Of a stretch of 64,000 nt of DNA, positions 25,328-32,836 are shown one piece after another. Where the stretch lies: contig CAVRYN010000007.1 in NCBI GenBank assembly GCA_963725505.1, positions 124,001 to 188,000 of the forward strand, given 5' to 3'. The position numbers were made by a program, and so were the translations under genes. A model generated the notes under the pieces. It was not told where the DNA came from. It ran no database searches and saw nothing but the letters and a program-made list of their open reading frames with translations. This DNA comes from Udaeobacter sp963725505. Its GTDB lineage: Bacteria; Verrucomicrobiota; Verrucomicrobiia; Chthoniobacterales; UBA10450. Each line of letters starts with the position of its first letter. Positions within the stretch are counted from its first letter, which is position 1.

Positions 25328-27025
25328 TTACTGCGGGCCTGGCGGCGGTGTGCCTCTCTCGCCCTTTTTCTGGCCGCGCTGTGGTTGTCCCTGTCCCTGC
25401 GGTTGCCCCTGTCCCTGGGACTGACCTTGGGACTGTCCCTGCGGACGCTCAGTCGTCGCAGGCACTCCACCTCTTGGTGGTAGTGGCCCACCAGGTTGAC
25501 CATAGGCGCCTTGCCCTCTTTCTCTCGCGCCGCGCGCTTCACCCGGAGGCGCTCCGGTAGGTGGCGGCGTGACTGGCTGGCGAACCGCAGGTTGTGGTCG
25601 TTGTTCCGGGACGCGACGCTCATATGCACCCGCGCTCGTCGGTGGCGGAGTGCCGAAACGCTCACGTTCGGGGCCTCCGCCACGACGCTGCGGCGGAGTA
25701 TTCTCAGGACCCGCACCCGGACTTGGAGTCTCACCCGGCTTTCGCCCCGGTGGCCGGCCATGTTCCGCCGGTAGCGGCGAAGGGTGGAAAGCCGGTGCTG
25801 CGGTCGCTGCCGGTGCCCCGGCTGGGCCCGTTGTCGCTCCGGGTTGAAGTCGTCCACCTGGTTTGCCTCTTGGGCTCGGCGGCCCGGCTGTCCCGGGCAC
25901 TGGAGGCGTTGCCGTTAATTCGGGCCGTGCACCGGATCTGGGTTTGCCTCGCTCAAAAGATGAAGGCGAAACACCTGCCGGAGCTGCTGTCGCCCCCGGC
26001 GGTACCCGCCCCGGTTTACCTCGCGGGCCCGGTGAAACCGGCGCTCCCGGTTGCCCTGCAGCCGTTGGTGGACTGCCAGCTTGTCGTGCGGCCGCGTGAG
26101 TTGGCGGCGGGATGTTCTTGGGATTTTCAGTTTTAATCTTCTGTTCAAGTTCGGCTTTGTTAGCAACGCCGGCCCAGCCACGTTCAATCTTTGGTTGTGC
26201 AATCTTCGCTTTTACAGCGGGAGGCGCAATGTTAGGAGACGCCTTGGCCAGTTTGTTCGGTGCACCCACCAGAAGCTTGTTCCCTTGGACCTTCGTGAGC
26301 GTCCCGCCTTTGGCCGCCGCGGAAAAATCGGTCGCAGCCTCGCGCTCTATCGTGAGCCGCTGAATAGGCCGGCTCGAGTAACCGCTCACCACGTTGTAAT
26401 CCGGGCCGTAATTATAGACCACATTGTTCTGAACGTAGATGTTCGTCACGTTCACTGTGTTCGTGATGTAAGTGACGTTCTGCGCTGGCGGATAGAGCCG
26501 ATCCCGCAAAACCGGTTCGCCGATGAACCGAATGTCGCAGAAGTTGTAATATTCCGGCCCGATATCGAATTCGATATCGACGCGACTACCGATCGGCCGT
26601 CCTTCATAGACGACCTCCGGACCACGTGGAGGCAATGGCGCCCAGCCGATGTTGTCTCCACCGGTTCGCCACGAGACCCATGCCGGGCCCCAGTCCAGAT
26701 CGCTGCCTGGGATCCAGACCCATCCGTAATCCGCCAGTCTCGCCCAGCGGCCATAGTGGTACGTGGCCCAGCCGAAGTCTTCATAGGAGATCCACGTCCA
26801 ACCGTAGTCGGTGTAAGCCCAGTAGCCATCGGCATAAGGGCGCCAGTTCGGATCGCTCACGGCTATGTCAGGCTGCCAGCCATAACCGTAGCCTTCGACC
26901 TCGAGCCAGTTTCCGCCGGAGAGATTGTCGTAAAAGAAGTCAACCGATATGTCGGCTCCCCTCGCCTGCGGAAGAGCAGACTCAACAAAAGCCAGCATTG
27001 TTAATGCAAAGAGAATTTTTTTCAT
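25328..27025 (-). CDS. exported YXWGXW/DUF6600-type protein with Pro/Gly-rich tail
   Basis: A 565-residue secreted protein. After a signal peptide (MKKILFALTMLAFVESALPQARG) come repeated aromatic motifs: GYGYGWQPDIA, DGYWAYTDYGWTWIS, HYGRWARLADYGWVW, GPAWVSWRTGG. This is the YXWGXW/DUF6600 pattern. Residues about 270-565 are low complexity, with PGATAAPAG, RGKPG and (GQ)-rich stretches resembling collagen-like or extracellular-matrix tails. ATG 27025 was chosen because it gives the signal peptide. The family is frequent in Verrucomicrobiota; its role is unknown, presumably surface or matrix. The high-GC tail may be unstable. Confidence 0.8.
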   Translation of the reverse strand: MKKILFALTMLAFVESALPQARGADISVDFFYDNLSGGNWLEVEGYGYGWQPDIAVSDPNWRPYADGYWAYTDYGWTWISYEDFGWATYHYGRWARLADYGWVWIPGSDLDWGPAWVSWRTGGDNIGWAPLPPRGPEVVYEGRPIGSRVDIEFDIGPEYYNFCDIRFIGEPVLRDRLYPPAQNVTYITNTVNVTNIYVQNNVVYNYGPDYNVVSGYSSRPIQRLTIEREAATDFSAAAKGGTLTKVQGNKLLVGAPNKLAKASPNIAPPAVKAKIAQPKIERGWAGVANKAELEQKIKTENPKNIPPPTHAAARQAGSPPTAAGQPGAPVSPGPRGKPGRVPPGATAAPAGVSPSSFERGKPRSGARPELTATPPVPGTAGPPSPRGKPGGRLQPGATTGPAGAPAATAAPAFHPSPLPAEHGRPPGRKPGETPSPGAGPENTPPQRRGGGPERERFGTPPPTSAGAYERRVPEQRPQPAVRQPVTPPPTGAPPGEARGARERGQGAYGQPGGPLPPRGGVPATTERPQGQSQGQSQGQGQPQGQGQPQRGQKKGERGTPPPGPQ

Positions 27026-27550
27026 AATTGTTAGAAAAGGGTTACGAGGCATTCGACTTTACCGCCCCGCGATTTATTCAAGTTATGATTCGAAAACTGC
27101 ATTTGCATCGCGCGTGCTGAATGTGATACAGCGCGACCGCCCGCCCACGGCGGAGTAAGCAGATCCGAAATTCGCGCGGGTATTTTAGTTTCCCTGATGC
27201 CTAACGAGTCCAATGCTCGAGAATAGCCCAGCGTTGAAGCGCTGGGCTATTGTCGTCGGATCCGCCATCTCGAGCGTGCAATCGGAGCACGTGAACGAAA
27301 CCGCTCCCAAAAACAAAAGCGCCCTGCGGTTCTTGTGTAGCCACCGCCCGGCGGGCGGTCGAAAACCCGCGGAGCCGACTGTTCGTTAGCAGAACTAAGC
27401 GAAATTCTCTTTGCATTATCAGGAATTCAACCAAAGATAGCCGAACACCGCGTGCACAGCGAACCCCCCTCCTCAATATCGCCGAAGGAAGGAACCGGCT
27501 TGATGCCGAGCTTCGGACCTTGGTATAAGAGAAGTGTGGGGAAACGAAAA
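27026..27550. other. intergenic region with repeats, no gene seen
   Basis: The part next to 27026 should hold the promoter of the DUF6600 gene. Then come a palindrome CCCAGCG-ttgaag-CGCTGGG near 27228 and a partial TGTAG element at 27336-27385. The word CCCAAAAACAAAAGCGCCC also recurs beside repeats at about 28195 and 37748. Frames here translate repeat sequence only. Confidence 0.6.
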
Positions 27551-27808
27551 ATGATACGCATATTTCTCATTGGAGCGCTGTTTGGCGTGATGATCACGGC
27601 CGCGGTCACGTATGTGTTCGCGATTCCGGCCAACAGCAATTACTGGCGAATGGAGATCTGGAAACGCGGCGGCGCGGCTTGGACCATGGACATGAAAAGC
27701 GGCCATACCGGCTGGAAGTGGATGGTTGAACCGATCCCTGATACTCCGCCAAAAAAACCAGCTATCGTACCGTTATCTCAAACGAAAGTTTCTACCGAGC
27801 AACTCTAG
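27551..27808 (+). CDS. small single-span membrane protein, hypothetical
   Basis: An 85-residue protein: short charged start MIRIF, one transmembrane helix (LIGALFGVMITAAVTYVFAI), then an aromatic-rich outer segment with YWRMEIWKRGGAAW and GHTGWKWMVEPIPD, and a Pro-rich end. ATG 27551 is preferred over the longer frame from 27452 because it starts just before the helix. I recall similar short proteins in other soil bacteria, but cannot name a function. It stands alone in a repeat-rich region. Confidence 0.5.
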   Translation: MIRIFLIGALFGVMITAAVTYVFAIPANSNYWRMEIWKRGGAAWTMDMKSGHTGWKWMVEPIPDTPPKKPAIVPLSQTKVSTEQL

Positions 27809-27916
27809 ATCACTCGTAGAATCGGTCGGGGTATTTGCAATGTGGGAGCGGCCGCGATCATTAGGACACGCGGGTCCCTCCCACATTTCACAAACAAAAC
27901 GCCCCGACGGATTTTC

Positions 27917-27982
27917 TGTAGCCACCGCCCTGCGGGCGGTCGGAAACGGCACCAGGTGACGGCTCACAGAGCCGTGGCTACA
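27917..27982. repeat. TGTAG...CTACA twin-hairpin element
   Basis: Outer arms TGTAGCCAC/GTGGCTACA. The inner hairpins are ACCGCCC-tgc-GGGCGGT and ACGGCTC-aca-GAGCCGT. Confidence 0.85.
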
Positions 27983-28110
27983 GCAAACAGATCCGCCGTT
28001 GAGCGTTGGGCGTCTGCTCGCGAAAGCTTTCGGAGTTGGACGTCTGCTTATTACCCGCCTACGCACTGCTACGGCGTGGCAGCCAAACAAAAACGCCCAG
28101 CCGCGCCTTG

Positions 28111-28186
28111 TGTAGCCACGGCCCTGTGGGCCGTCTCCCGTTTGAAAGCAGCACCCAGGTGGACCGGCCACAGGCCGGTGGCTACA
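28111..28186. repeat. TGTAG...CTACA twin-hairpin element
   Basis: Outer arms TGTAGCCAC/GTGGCTACA. The inner hairpins are ACGGCCC-tgt-GGGCCGT and ACCGGCC-aca-GGCCGGT. Compared with 27917-27982 the stems differ while pairing is kept. Confidence 0.85.
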
Positions 28187-28202
28187 GCTTGCCCCAAAAA
28201 CA

Positions 28203-28234
28203 AAAGCCCTGCCGGACGCTTCCGGCGGGGCTTT
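28203..28234 (-). terminator. terminator-like hairpin of the decayed prepilin locus
   Basis: 14-bp stem AAAGCCCTGCCGGA/TCCGGCGGGGCTTT with loop CGCT, and T-rich sequence after it on the minus strand. It corresponds in position and surrounding sequence to the terminator 37855-37884 of the intact prepilin gene. Confidence 0.7.
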
Positions 28235-28269
28235 GAATTAAACTAAACTAAACGAGTCTGCTTCGCGTC

Positions 28270-28353
28270 TCAGTTAAACTTCAATATGTCGGTGGGGTCG
28301 CCCACACTCGGAGTGTTCTCCGGATCGCAAAGGGCGAGTGCTCTTATAACCCT
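28270..28353 (-). pseudogene. remnant of a prepilin-type gene (C-terminal end)
   Basis: In frame, the last residues read CDPENTPSVGDPTDILKFN and stop, matching CDTTG...DPADTLKFN at the end of the intact prepilin (37924-38655). The following sequence (AACT..AACGAG, CAGTTAAA) and a terminator are also shared. Upstream the frame is closed by a stop at 28354, and no FTLIELL start is found before 28807. It is therefore a truncated or decayed paralogue. Confidence 0.6.
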
Positions 28354-28807
28354 TTAATCCTTTAACCCAACCAGACGGGCCAAGTATTCCGCAGGTCTTG
28401 GGTTCGGCGATTACAGCGTGCTCATAATCAAGCCGGTTCTTTCTTACGATGGGGATGATCGCCACACACTGTATAACCGTGCCGTAATATGGTCCGACAG
28501 GGTGTTCGCCCTCAATCCATCCGGCCAATACAACAGCGCGGCCGTAAAGTTGGGACGGAATTTTTCCTGGAAAGGCGATCGTTCCTCCGCGAGCCGAACT
28601 TCTGAAAATGGAACATTAAAGGCTCGCTTTATGAGCAACGGATCGCGCAGACGAAATTCTGTGCCGGCGAGAAAAAAAATAGCAAGTGGCGATAGCCGTT
28701 GAACGGTGATAACCACCTGAGTTTGGCCAACTGTCGGCGCGTCGAAGGGCATGGCCAGAGCACTTGACTTTTATTGACGCTTCACAGTTCTTGGCGGCGG
28801 ACTATTC

Positions 28808-30433
28808 ATGGCGCGTCTTCGACACTTCGGCCCGGCAACGCCAGTTCTCCGCTATTCTAATTGGATCATTGCCGCTCTGGTAACTTTGTGCGCAACGTAT
28901 TTGCATGTGCTTTTTTTTCTGAACGCCGGAGGACTGTGGCGGGACGAAGTCGATCTTGTCAATTTGTCCCTCTTGCCATCAGTTTCGGGGGTGTGGCAAA
29001 ACCTGCCACATGATTCCTGTCCGATTCTGATGCACCTCGTTGTGCGCGCATGGTCGGCATCCGGCTTCGGAAATACGGACCCCAGTTTGCGTGTCTTAGG
29101 TTTGTACGTCGGGTCGTTTTTGCTGTTGGCGTTTTGGTTTGCCAGTTGGACAATGCGTAACGGCGCGCCACTGCTGGCCGTAACACTCGCCGGTTTGAAT
29201 GTAACGATGGTCCGCGCGGGAGATTCGCTCCGCGGTTACGGTCTGGGATCAGCCTTGGCGGTGCTCACGCTGGCAGTTATCTGGCGTCTAGCCTGCCGTC
29301 CGAGCCTCGCAACTTTTTCCTGCGCAGTGGCAGTAGCAGTCCTGAGTGTTCAGTCGCTTTACCAAAATGCCTTCTTGCTATTCGCCGCATGCTGCGGCGG
29401 ATTTGTGCTATGCGCCGTGGAACGGCGGTGGCGTGACACGCTTCCACTTTTCGCCGTAGGAACCACAGCAGCGATCTCGTTGCTGTCTTACATTCCGCTG
29501 ATCGTTCGCGCGCAGGATTGGTACATCGTCATGAAGATTGGCTTTCGTTTTTCGCACGGATGGAAGCAACTCTCTGTGGCCACCGGTTCCCCACTGACGG
29601 TTTTCACGTGGGTTTGGGTTGCATTGTGGATAGGCGCACTCGCAGCGACGACTCTTGTCCTTTTTTGGCGCAGGGATCGTCTTCCAGACCGCGTCCGGGG
29701 CCTAATCCTATTTGCGGGCACCAGCCTGGTTCTAGGGGCGGCAGGTTACGCTTTCTTTCTGAAGCTAGCGGAGTATCCCACGCAGCCGTGGCATTACGTG
29801 CCGCTGATGGCCTTTTCGGCAGCCTGCCTCGACGCCGTGTTTTTCACAGCGTGGCGTTGGGCGCGACCTGCAGCGATGATTTTCGCGGCGTTAACGATTT
29901 CTACGACTTTTCGGTTCGAGCTGCCCGCGGTGAAATGCCGCCAGACTAACGTAGATCTCGTTGCCGCCCGGCTTTCCACCGAGGTGGCTCCAAACGACTA
30001 CGTGATCGTCCATCCATGGTATTGCGGCGTAACGTTCAAACGCTATTACAAAGGAGCCGCGCCATGGACAACACTTCCGCCATTGGAAGACTACGCATTA
30101 GAGCGCTACGACCTGATTAAGGCAAAGATGCAAACAAAGGACCCCATCGCACCGGTAATCGACCGGATTACTTCGACGCTTCAATCGGGGAATCGTGTCT
30201 GGCTTGTGGGGAACATGCCGTTCACCGAAGAGCCGCTCCCGGAAGTTCTCCCGGCACCAAATAATCCGTGGGGCTGGTTCGACCCACCTTACTCGCTCTA
30301 CTGGGGTGAACAGGTCACTCAATTCCTTTCCGCTCATTGCCGGCGCTCCGGTGTGGTGATGCCTGCTTCCACGAATTGCGTCAATCCGGTTGAGAACCTG
30401 CAGCTTGCAGCAGTGGCCGGATGGAAGCCGTAA
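28808..30433 (+). CDS. multi-span membrane protein, GT-C glycosyltransferase-like
   Basis: A 541-residue protein with about 9-10 hydrophobic segments in residues 20-380, followed by a soluble C-terminal domain of about 160 residues. After the first helix, the loop carries LWRDEVDLVNLS, the acidic D-E site typical of polyprenyl-phosphate-dependent GT-C enzymes. The C-terminal part (DYVIVHPWYCGVTFKRYY, NRVWLVGNMPF) resembles the periplasmic domains of such enzymes. Sugar and acceptor unknown. It opens a 10-kb stretch of envelope glycosylation-type genes. Confidence 0.7.
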   Translation: MARLRHFGPATPVLRYSNWIIAALVTLCATYLHVLFFLNAGGLWRDEVDLVNLSLLPSVSGVWQNLPHDSCPILMHLVVRAWSASGFGNTDPSLRVLGLYVGSFLLLAFWFASWTMRNGAPLLAVTLAGLNVTMVRAGDSLRGYGLGSALAVLTLAVIWRLACRPSLATFSCAVAVAVLSVQSLYQNAFLLFAACCGGFVLCAVERRWRDTLPLFAVGTTAAISLLSYIPLIVRAQDWYIVMKIGFRFSHGWKQLSVATGSPLTVFTWVWVALWIGALAATTLVLFWRRDRLPDRVRGLILFAGTSLVLGAAGYAFFLKLAEYPTQPWHYVPLMAFSAACLDAVFFTAWRWARPAAMIFAALTISTTFRFELPAVKCRQTNVDLVAARLSTEVAPNDYVIVHPWYCGVTFKRYYKGAAPWTTLPPLEDYALERYDLIKAKMQTKDPIAPVIDRITSTLQSGNRVWLVGNMPFTEEPLPEVLPAPNNPWGWFDPPYSLYWGEQVTQFLSAHCRRSGVVMPASTNCVNPVENLQLAAVAGWKP

Positions 30434-30793
30434 CGCGACGCTCTGGCGCGGCCGCCAACCGGCTCAGGGGAGCGACTCGTCCCCTGCGATCGCGGGACTA
30501 ATGAACACGAATTGTCTGTAGCGGCAGTTTCCGACCGCCGAAGAAAATACGATCCAAGCAACATCTTTGTTTTTAACCACAGAGGACACGACGGACACAG
30601 AGGGTTCAGACAGATTTGACAGAATAGAACAAAATCATTCTGCACAATTGAAACTCGCTCGCTCCCCGCGCTCGCTCACTGCTACCCTCGCAGCTTTACC
30701 TTCTATCTCGGAAATCCCTTTCCTCGATTCTGTTCATTCTGTCGACGAAAGGTTACCCGTGTTGAGCAACCATAAGTCGCAAACGATCCATAA
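30434..30793. other. intergenic, repeats only
   Basis: Holds a partial TGTAG element at 30517, ACAGAGGACACGACGGACAC repeat words near 30580 and the left copy of a roughly 100-bp direct repeat (30650-30750). No gene seen. Confidence 0.55.
30650..30750. repeat. direct repeat, left copy
   Basis: Shares with 32417-32520 the nearly exact stretch TTTACCTTCTATCTCGGAAA TCCCTTT plus flanking AACTCGCTCG and GTCGACGA words in the same order. The two copies flank the GT-C gene 30794-32404. Confidence 0.75.
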
Positions 30794-32404
30794 CTACGTT
30801 TTTCGCTTGAAGATCAGAAGGTAAAATTCCGAAAGCCGGATCGACCGTGGATCGACCAATAGCGGAAGATAATAATCGGTCTGTTCTTGCGATACGATAT
30901 TGACAAGTCCATCCAGTTGGAAGTCCGCTGCCGAGTATCTGTCAAACCAATCGAAGATTTCAGTCTTGGAGTTTGGGAGCTTTAGCCAGGACGTCGGAAC
31001 CACGACAAAAACCAGATATTTTGGCCGGGCGGCCTCTATTTCCCGCATCATTTCATGTTGCATTTGCCCGGCATACCTCTGGGTCTCCACCAATCCATAG
31101 GTATAAATGTAGCCGGTGGCGGAATGCCGATGCGCGTAAAAGTAAATTTCCGGTTCCGAACCGAGAACCGCGATGGTGTCCGTAGGATTGGTATGCTCTC
31201 GTAAGTATTCGGCAACTCCAACTGCTTCTGGAAAAGGATTGTGACCATAGATCATTCGAACCACATCGGACGGACGTTGCGACAGAAGAGGCTCCTGTCC
31301 GGACAGCGCTACCCTCGAGCACACCACAAAGATGGCAAGGGGAAGGAAGCTGAGTGGCCGCGCCAGCCGCGAACAAAAATTAGATGCGCTCGCCGTGGCC
31401 ACGCCCACCAGCAGGCAAATCGCTGGAAGAACAAAAATGAAATAATGCTCACGAAAAAAAAATCCGGAGGAAAGGGCGAGTCCTGAAAATGCAATAAGGC
31501 TCAGAATGAAAAACGCAGTATTACGCATGGCTTTGTCCAGGAAGGTTGCAGGCACACCGAGCGCCGCCAACGCCCACAGAGGCCATCCAAGGCCGATAAC
31601 GGGCCCAGTCTGGTGAAAAAACATCCGAGGCGCCAGAGAGATTGGAATTACACCGGCGTACTCCCGCGCATAAAGCACTGTCCAGAACCAAAATTTTGCG
31701 AGTACGCCCGCCCGCCACAACCAGAATACGGTACCGGCCAGAGGCAGAACACTCGAGGTAATAAAGAGGGCATTCCGCAACAGCGTTTGACGGAAGGTTA
31801 ACCGGGCGCGCCAATCCCGAAACAACAGATAGATTGCGCCAAAGCAGATGAAAAATATGGCCGGTTGCTTCATCAACAGGCCGGTTCCAAAAAGTATTCC
31901 GCTAACGAACACCATCTTCTTTGTTAAAACTGGCTTCAATAAGACGAGAGCACCGAGAAGGGTCGGCAACATTACGAAATGTGTCGCGTGCGCGGCCAGT
32001 CCGAATACCGACGGGCTGGCCGAGAGAACCGCGTAGCTGGCCGCAGCGGCGATGCCGGCTATCAAACCTGTCAGTCGCCTCCCAATCAAAAAAACCAGTG
32101 TGATGTTGGCGATGTTTACAATCAACAGACCAAGGTGAATGCCGGTGCTGGTTTGCCCAAACATCCACATTATCAAAGCGTATGCAGCGTAAACTCCGGG
32201 GAACTTCATGTTATAAGCTAACTGGTAGGGCGGGATTCCCTCGAGCATGAGTTGGCCCGCATAGGCGTATTCGCCCTCATCACGTTCAAGCGGAATTGCA
32301 AGCAAATGGATTCGGATGAATACGACCACGGCAATGACAACTGCCAGAAGGATCCACCAGCACAGCTGAATGCCCTGTTCAAGAATTCGAATACGGGCTG
32401 TCAT
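30794..32404 (-). CDS. ArnT/PMT-like membrane glycosyltransferase (GT39/GT-C family)
   Basis: A 536-residue protein with about 11 membrane spans. The first periplasmic loop has the signature LERDEGEYAYAGQLML, the D-E dyad of PMT/ArnT enzymes that take a sugar from a polyprenyl phosphate. A later loop has MKFPGVYAAYA, also usual. The C-terminal domain (about 395-536) is soluble and periplasmic. Substrate cannot be inferred. The gene and its flanks lie between two imperfect direct repeats, which could mark an inserted cassette or simply two members of a dispersed repeat. Confidence 0.82.
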   Translation of the reverse strand: MTARIRILEQGIQLCWWILLAVVIAVVVFIRIHLLAIPLERDEGEYAYAGQLMLEGIPPYQLAYNMKFPGVYAAYALIMWMFGQTSTGIHLGLLIVNIANITLVFLIGRRLTGLIAGIAAAASYAVLSASPSVFGLAAHATHFVMLPTLLGALVLLKPVLTKKMVFVSGILFGTGLLMKQPAIFFICFGAIYLLFRDWRARLTFRQTLLRNALFITSSVLPLAGTVFWLWRAGVLAKFWFWTVLYAREYAGVIPISLAPRMFFHQTGPVIGLGWPLWALAALGVPATFLDKAMRNTAFFILSLIAFSGLALSSGFFFREHYFIFVLPAICLLVGVATASASNFCSRLARPLSFLPLAIFVVCSRVALSGQEPLLSQRPSDVVRMIYGHNPFPEAVGVAEYLREHTNPTDTIAVLGSEPEIYFYAHRHSATGYIYTYGLVETQRYAGQMQHEMMREIEAARPKYLVFVVVPTSWLKLPNSKTEIFDWFDRYSAADFQLDGLVNIVSQEQTDYYLPLLVDPRSIRLSEFYLLIFKRKT

Positions 32405-32836
32405 CGGAGCATGATTGAACTCGCTCGGCTCCCGCCTTGCTCGGCGCTACCCCTCGCGCCTTTACCTTCTATCTCGGAAATCCCTTTTCCTCGGTTCACG
32501 AATCTCGATTGTCGACGAGTACAACCACGGATCAAACGGATATCACGGATTTAGTTTGGTCATTCCTCATTTGTAGTTCGTCATCCTCAAAACATCCGCG
32601 TCATCCGTGGTTTCTCGATTTAACGATTCAAAGGCTTAACGTTTTAACAGCAGTGAAGCCACTTGTGTCAATTCGTGGTTAGCTTGAGAAGTCCCCGATA
32701 TTCCGCAAGTGGTCCCACTGTTTTCTTCGCAGAGTGGCCTCACTTTTCTGATTTGCGTAGGAGAAAGATCTTTGTCTAGGCTTGAATCCCGGCGGAGGCA
32801 GCCAATAGAACTCCGCACTCAATTGAATTCAAAACG
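32405..32836. other. intergenic region upstream of the TPR gene
   Basis: Contains the right direct-repeat copy (32417-32520) and an inverted ATCCGTG-type repeat (CCACGGATC...CATCCGTGG) at about 32525-32620. An unassigned 200-bp stretch precedes the GTG start. No gene or RNA recognised. Confidence 0.55.
32417..32520. repeat. direct repeat, right copy
   Basis: Partner of 30650-30750 in the same orientation, ending GTCGACGAG. Similarity is strongest over the central CTTCTATCTCGGAAATCCC segment. Confidence 0.75.

Larger units (their letters stand above)
27809..28807. other. repeat-rich intergenic region with a decayed prepilin 3' end
   Basis: Contains two good TGTAG elements (27917-27982, 28111-28186), a GTTGAGCGTTGGGCGT fragment near 27999 and CTCGCGAAAGCTTTCGGAG near 28018. 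A terminator (28203-28234) and a prepilin C-terminal remnant (28270-28353) follow. From 28360 to 28800 there are open frames on both strands (28418-28702 plus, 28444-28752 minus), but neither resembles a protein I know. Confidence 0.6.

Noticed and set aside
25594..27004. Plus-strand frames of 180 and 317 codons opposite the DUF6600 gene
   Set aside because: The minus-strand frame has a signal peptide, aromatic repeats and a terminator; the plus frames have no domain features.
27842..28246. 134-codon plus-strand frame in the repeat region
   Set aside because: It is a translation of TGTAG elements and other repeats.
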